A stretch of 8,598 nucleotides of DNA, taken from contig JAUXEH010000111.1 in NCBI GenBank assembly GCA_030620655.1, positions 1-8,598 on the forward strand. Reading direction: 5' to 3'. Origin of the DNA: Candidatus Aminicenantota bacterium. Lineage in GTDB: Bacteria > Acidobacteriota > Aminicenantia > Aminicenantales > Aminicenantaceae. This document shows, one piece after another, positions 7,196 through 8,598 of this stretch (position 1 is the first letter of the stretch; each line of letters opens with the position of its first letter). The position numbers were made by a program, and so were the translations under genes. Under the pieces are notes generated by a model that was given only the letters and a program-made list of their open reading frames with translations, was not told where the DNA came from and ran no database searches.

Positions 7196-7669
7196 ATGAT
7201 AAAGCAATTCGGATATTTCCTAGAGATCGTCAGAGGTAGCCTTATCACGACCCGGCATTTTGTCGTCAACATGTTCTTCCATGTCCTGAACCTCGTCGGG
7301 ATCAAGACCAAGCGGAAGGGGGCTGTGACGCGCCAGTACCCCGAGGCCCCCATCGAGGTGGCCCACCGTCACCGCAGCCTCCATCGGCTGATGCTGAGGG
7401 AGGACGGCAAACCCCGCTGCGTGGTCTGCATGCTGTGTGCCACGGTCTGTCCATCCGAATGCATATTCATCGAGGCTGCCGAAGACCCCGATCCTGAGAT
7501 CCAGAAGTATCCCGTCAAGTTTATCATAGATCTGAACCGGTGCTGTTTCTGCGGATTCTGTGTCGAGGCCTGCCCGGAGGACGCCATCCGCATGGATACC
7601 GGAGAGATCGAGCTGGCCCGCTATTCACGCGGTGATCTGGTTTACCACCTCGAGAAGCTCACAGGATGA
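7196..7669 (+). CDS. nuoI: NADH-quinone oxidoreductase subunit I (NuoI)
   Basis: Ferredoxin-like subunit with two [4Fe-4S] clusters, N6a and N6b, that relays electrons from NuoG to N2 in NuoB. The 157-residue protein begins with an amphipathic segment (about 1-35) that lies on the membrane. It then has two C-x2-C-x2-C-x3-C-P motifs: C75, C78, C81, C85 and C116, C119, C122, C126. C89 and C117 are additional cysteines close to the motifs. The gene starts at ATG 7196, nine bases after nuoH, with only a weak ribosome site. Its stop overlaps the start of the next gene as ATGA. The length is usual for the family. Confidence 0.96.
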   Translation: MIKQFGYFLEIVRGSLITTRHFVVNMFFHVLNLVGIKTKRKGAVTRQYPEAPIEVAHRHRSLHRLMLREDGKPRCVVCMLCATVCPSECIFIEAAEDPDPEIQKYPVKFIIDLNRCCFCGFCVEACPEDAIRMDTGEIELARYSRGDLVYHLEKLTG

Positions 7670-8526
7670 CGCCTGACCGCCTCACTCTGGGCTCTTTCCA
7701 AGTCTACGGTGTCAGGGATGGCTTTTTCTGGTTGGACGGCGGATCCATGTTCGGTGTAGTGCCCAAGGTCCTGTGGCAGAAAATCTATCCGTCCGATGCT
7801 GAAAACCGCATACACTTGGGCCTGAACTCCATCCTGATCGACACGGGCCGGGTGCGCATACTGGTTGACACGGGGATCGGACCGGACCTGAAGCCCCGCC
7901 TGAGGGAGTTTTACTCCCTGGAACGGGAACCGGGCCTCCCCGGGGCCCTGGAGAGGATCGGATTCAAGGTCGAGGACATCGATTTCGTGATCAACACCCA
8001 CCTGCATTTCGATCACTGCGGAGGGAATACCTGTCGCGGCTCCAGGGGTGAGTTTGTGCCGACTTTCCCCGCTGCGGAATACATCATACAGAAATGTGAA
8101 TGGGAGACCGGCCTGAATCCCTCGAACCGGGACAAACCGAGCTACTTCCATCAATACTTCCTGCCCCTGCAGAAGCACGGTCGGCTGAGGCTGGTGGAGG
8201 GGGACAGTGAGATCGTCCCGGGAGTCAAGGCTGTGATGGCCGCGGGCCACACGTCCTGCCACCAGTGTGTGAAAGTACAGTCCCAGGGCCAAACCCTGTT
8301 CTTCCTCGGAGACATGGTCCCCACGTCCGGCCATGTCGGTCTTCCCTACATCATGAGCTATGACCTGTTCCCGCAGGAGACCATGGAAAATAAGCTGAAG
8401 TTCTTTCGCCAGGCGATGGAGGAAGACTGGATCGTAGCCTTCAACCATGATCCCGACTGCTTTTTCGGGCGGATCGCCGAGAAGGACGGGAAATTCGTGT
8501 GCCGCGCCCTGGATGCTTCTTCCTGA
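7666..8526 (+). CDS. MBL-fold metallo-hydrolase, lactonase-like, coupled to nuoI
   Basis: Predicted cytoplasmic dinuclear-metal hydrolase of the metallo-beta-lactamase superfamily, 286 residues, with no signal peptide. The motif HLHFDH supplies H112, H114, D116 and H117. H195 (GHTSCH), D216 (LGDMVP) and H261 (FNHDP) complete a full metal-binding set. Upstream, NSILIDTGRVRILVDTGIG (54-72) is the usual beta-hairpin region. The layout resembles the AHL-lactonase/YtnP-like group, but the substrate cannot be read from sequence. ATG 7666 overlaps the nuoI TGA by four bases, with GAGAAG eight bases upstream, so it is translated with the nuo operon. It occupies the place where nuoJ usually follows. 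A housekeeping role, such as repair or hydrolysis of a metabolite tied to respiration, is only inference. Confidence 0.88.
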   Translation: MTPDRLTLGSFQVYGVRDGFFWLDGGSMFGVVPKVLWQKIYPSDAENRIHLGLNSILIDTGRVRILVDTGIGPDLKPRLREFYSLEREPGLPGALERIGFKVEDIDFVINTHLHFDHCGGNTCRGSRGEFVPTFPAAEYIIQKCEWETGLNPSNRDKPSYFHQYFLPLQKHGRLRLVEGDSEIVPGVKAVMAAGHTSCHQCVKVQSQGQTLFFLGDMVPTSGHVGLPYIMSYDLFPQETMENKLKFFRQAMEEDWIVAFNHDPDCFFGRIAEKDGKFVCRALDASS

Positions 8527-8598
8527 ACTTCAGGCCTCTTCCCCGCCTATTCATTCCGAGCGGATCGCCATCCAATCTCCCCCTCCCATCCCTCCCTA
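8527..8598. other. C-rich intergenic tail with a minus-strand G-quadruplex motif
   Basis: These 72 bases hold 35 C and only 8 G on the + strand and no gene is seen in them. At 8579-8596 the runs C5, C3, C3 and C3 are separated by single- or two-base spacers, so the minus strand reads G3-A-G3-AT-G3-A-G5, a canonical four-tract G-quadruplex pattern. In an RNA read from the + strand this would be a C-rich, G-poor stretch, as in Rho-utilisation sites, so it may mark the end of the transcript. No intrinsic hairpin terminator is visible before the window ends. Confidence 0.45.

Noticed and set aside
7642..8448. Minus-strand open frame of 268 codons opposite the MBL gene.
   Set aside because: The plus-strand frame carries the full MBL metal-ligand set, so this is its antisense shadow.
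1..8598. CRISPR arrays, tRNA or rRNA genes, insertion sequences and attachment sites.
   Set aside because: None seen: nearly all the sequence is occupied by complex I genes and no spaced repeats, terminal inverted repeats with a transposase, or cloverleaf-like segments were noticed.

Overview
The window is almost entirely one co-directional operon for the NADH-oxidising and quinone-reducing parts of respiratory complex I (NDH-1, type I NADH:quinone oxidoreductase). The genes run on the + strand in canonical order, nuoA-B-C-D-E-F-G-H-I, followed by a metallo-beta-lactamase (MBL)-fold hydrolase gene. Positions 1-60 are the last 19 codons of an upstream gene. Positions 61-171 are an AT-rich leader with candidate promoters and an inverted repeat. 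The last 72 bases are C-rich non-coding sequence with a minus-strand G-quadruplex motif. The proton-pumping antiporter-like genes nuoJ-N are not in the window; they may lie just beyond it or elsewhere.

The genes are tightly packed. There are ATGA stop/start overlaps at nuoD/nuoE, nuoF/nuoG and nuoI/MBL, short overlaps at nuoA/B, B/C, C/D and G/H, and gaps of only 9 bases at E/F and H/I. nuoB, nuoF and nuoH start with GTG. This indicates one polycistronic message with translational coupling.

Functionally, NuoE, NuoF and NuoG form the NADH dehydrogenase module: FMN and NADH bind NuoF, and Fe-S clusters lie in all three. NuoI, NuoB, NuoC and NuoD form the connecting arm, with clusters N6a and N6b in NuoI, N2 in NuoB, and the quinone site at the NuoB/NuoD interface. 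NuoA and NuoH are membrane subunits that anchor the arm. All expected cluster cysteines are present in NuoB, E, F, G and I, so the visible half of the enzyme looks functional and NADH-linked rather than F420H2- or ferredoxin-linked.

The organism is a bacterium with moderately high GC, with nuoC and nuoD unfused. Its NuoB and NuoD wording recalls Desulfobacterota, Nitrospirota or Acidobacteriota-like lineages more than alpha- or gammaproteobacteria. This is an impression from memory and the phylum is not resolved. The less ordinary points are a compact NuoG that keeps the N7 ligands but has a much reduced molybdopterin-like domain, a NuoD with about 40 extra residues before the quinone-arm segment, the MBL gene translationally coupled to nuoI, the leader inverted repeat, and the terminal G4 motif. 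I see no strong sign of an entirely new system; this is mainly a variant complex I locus.
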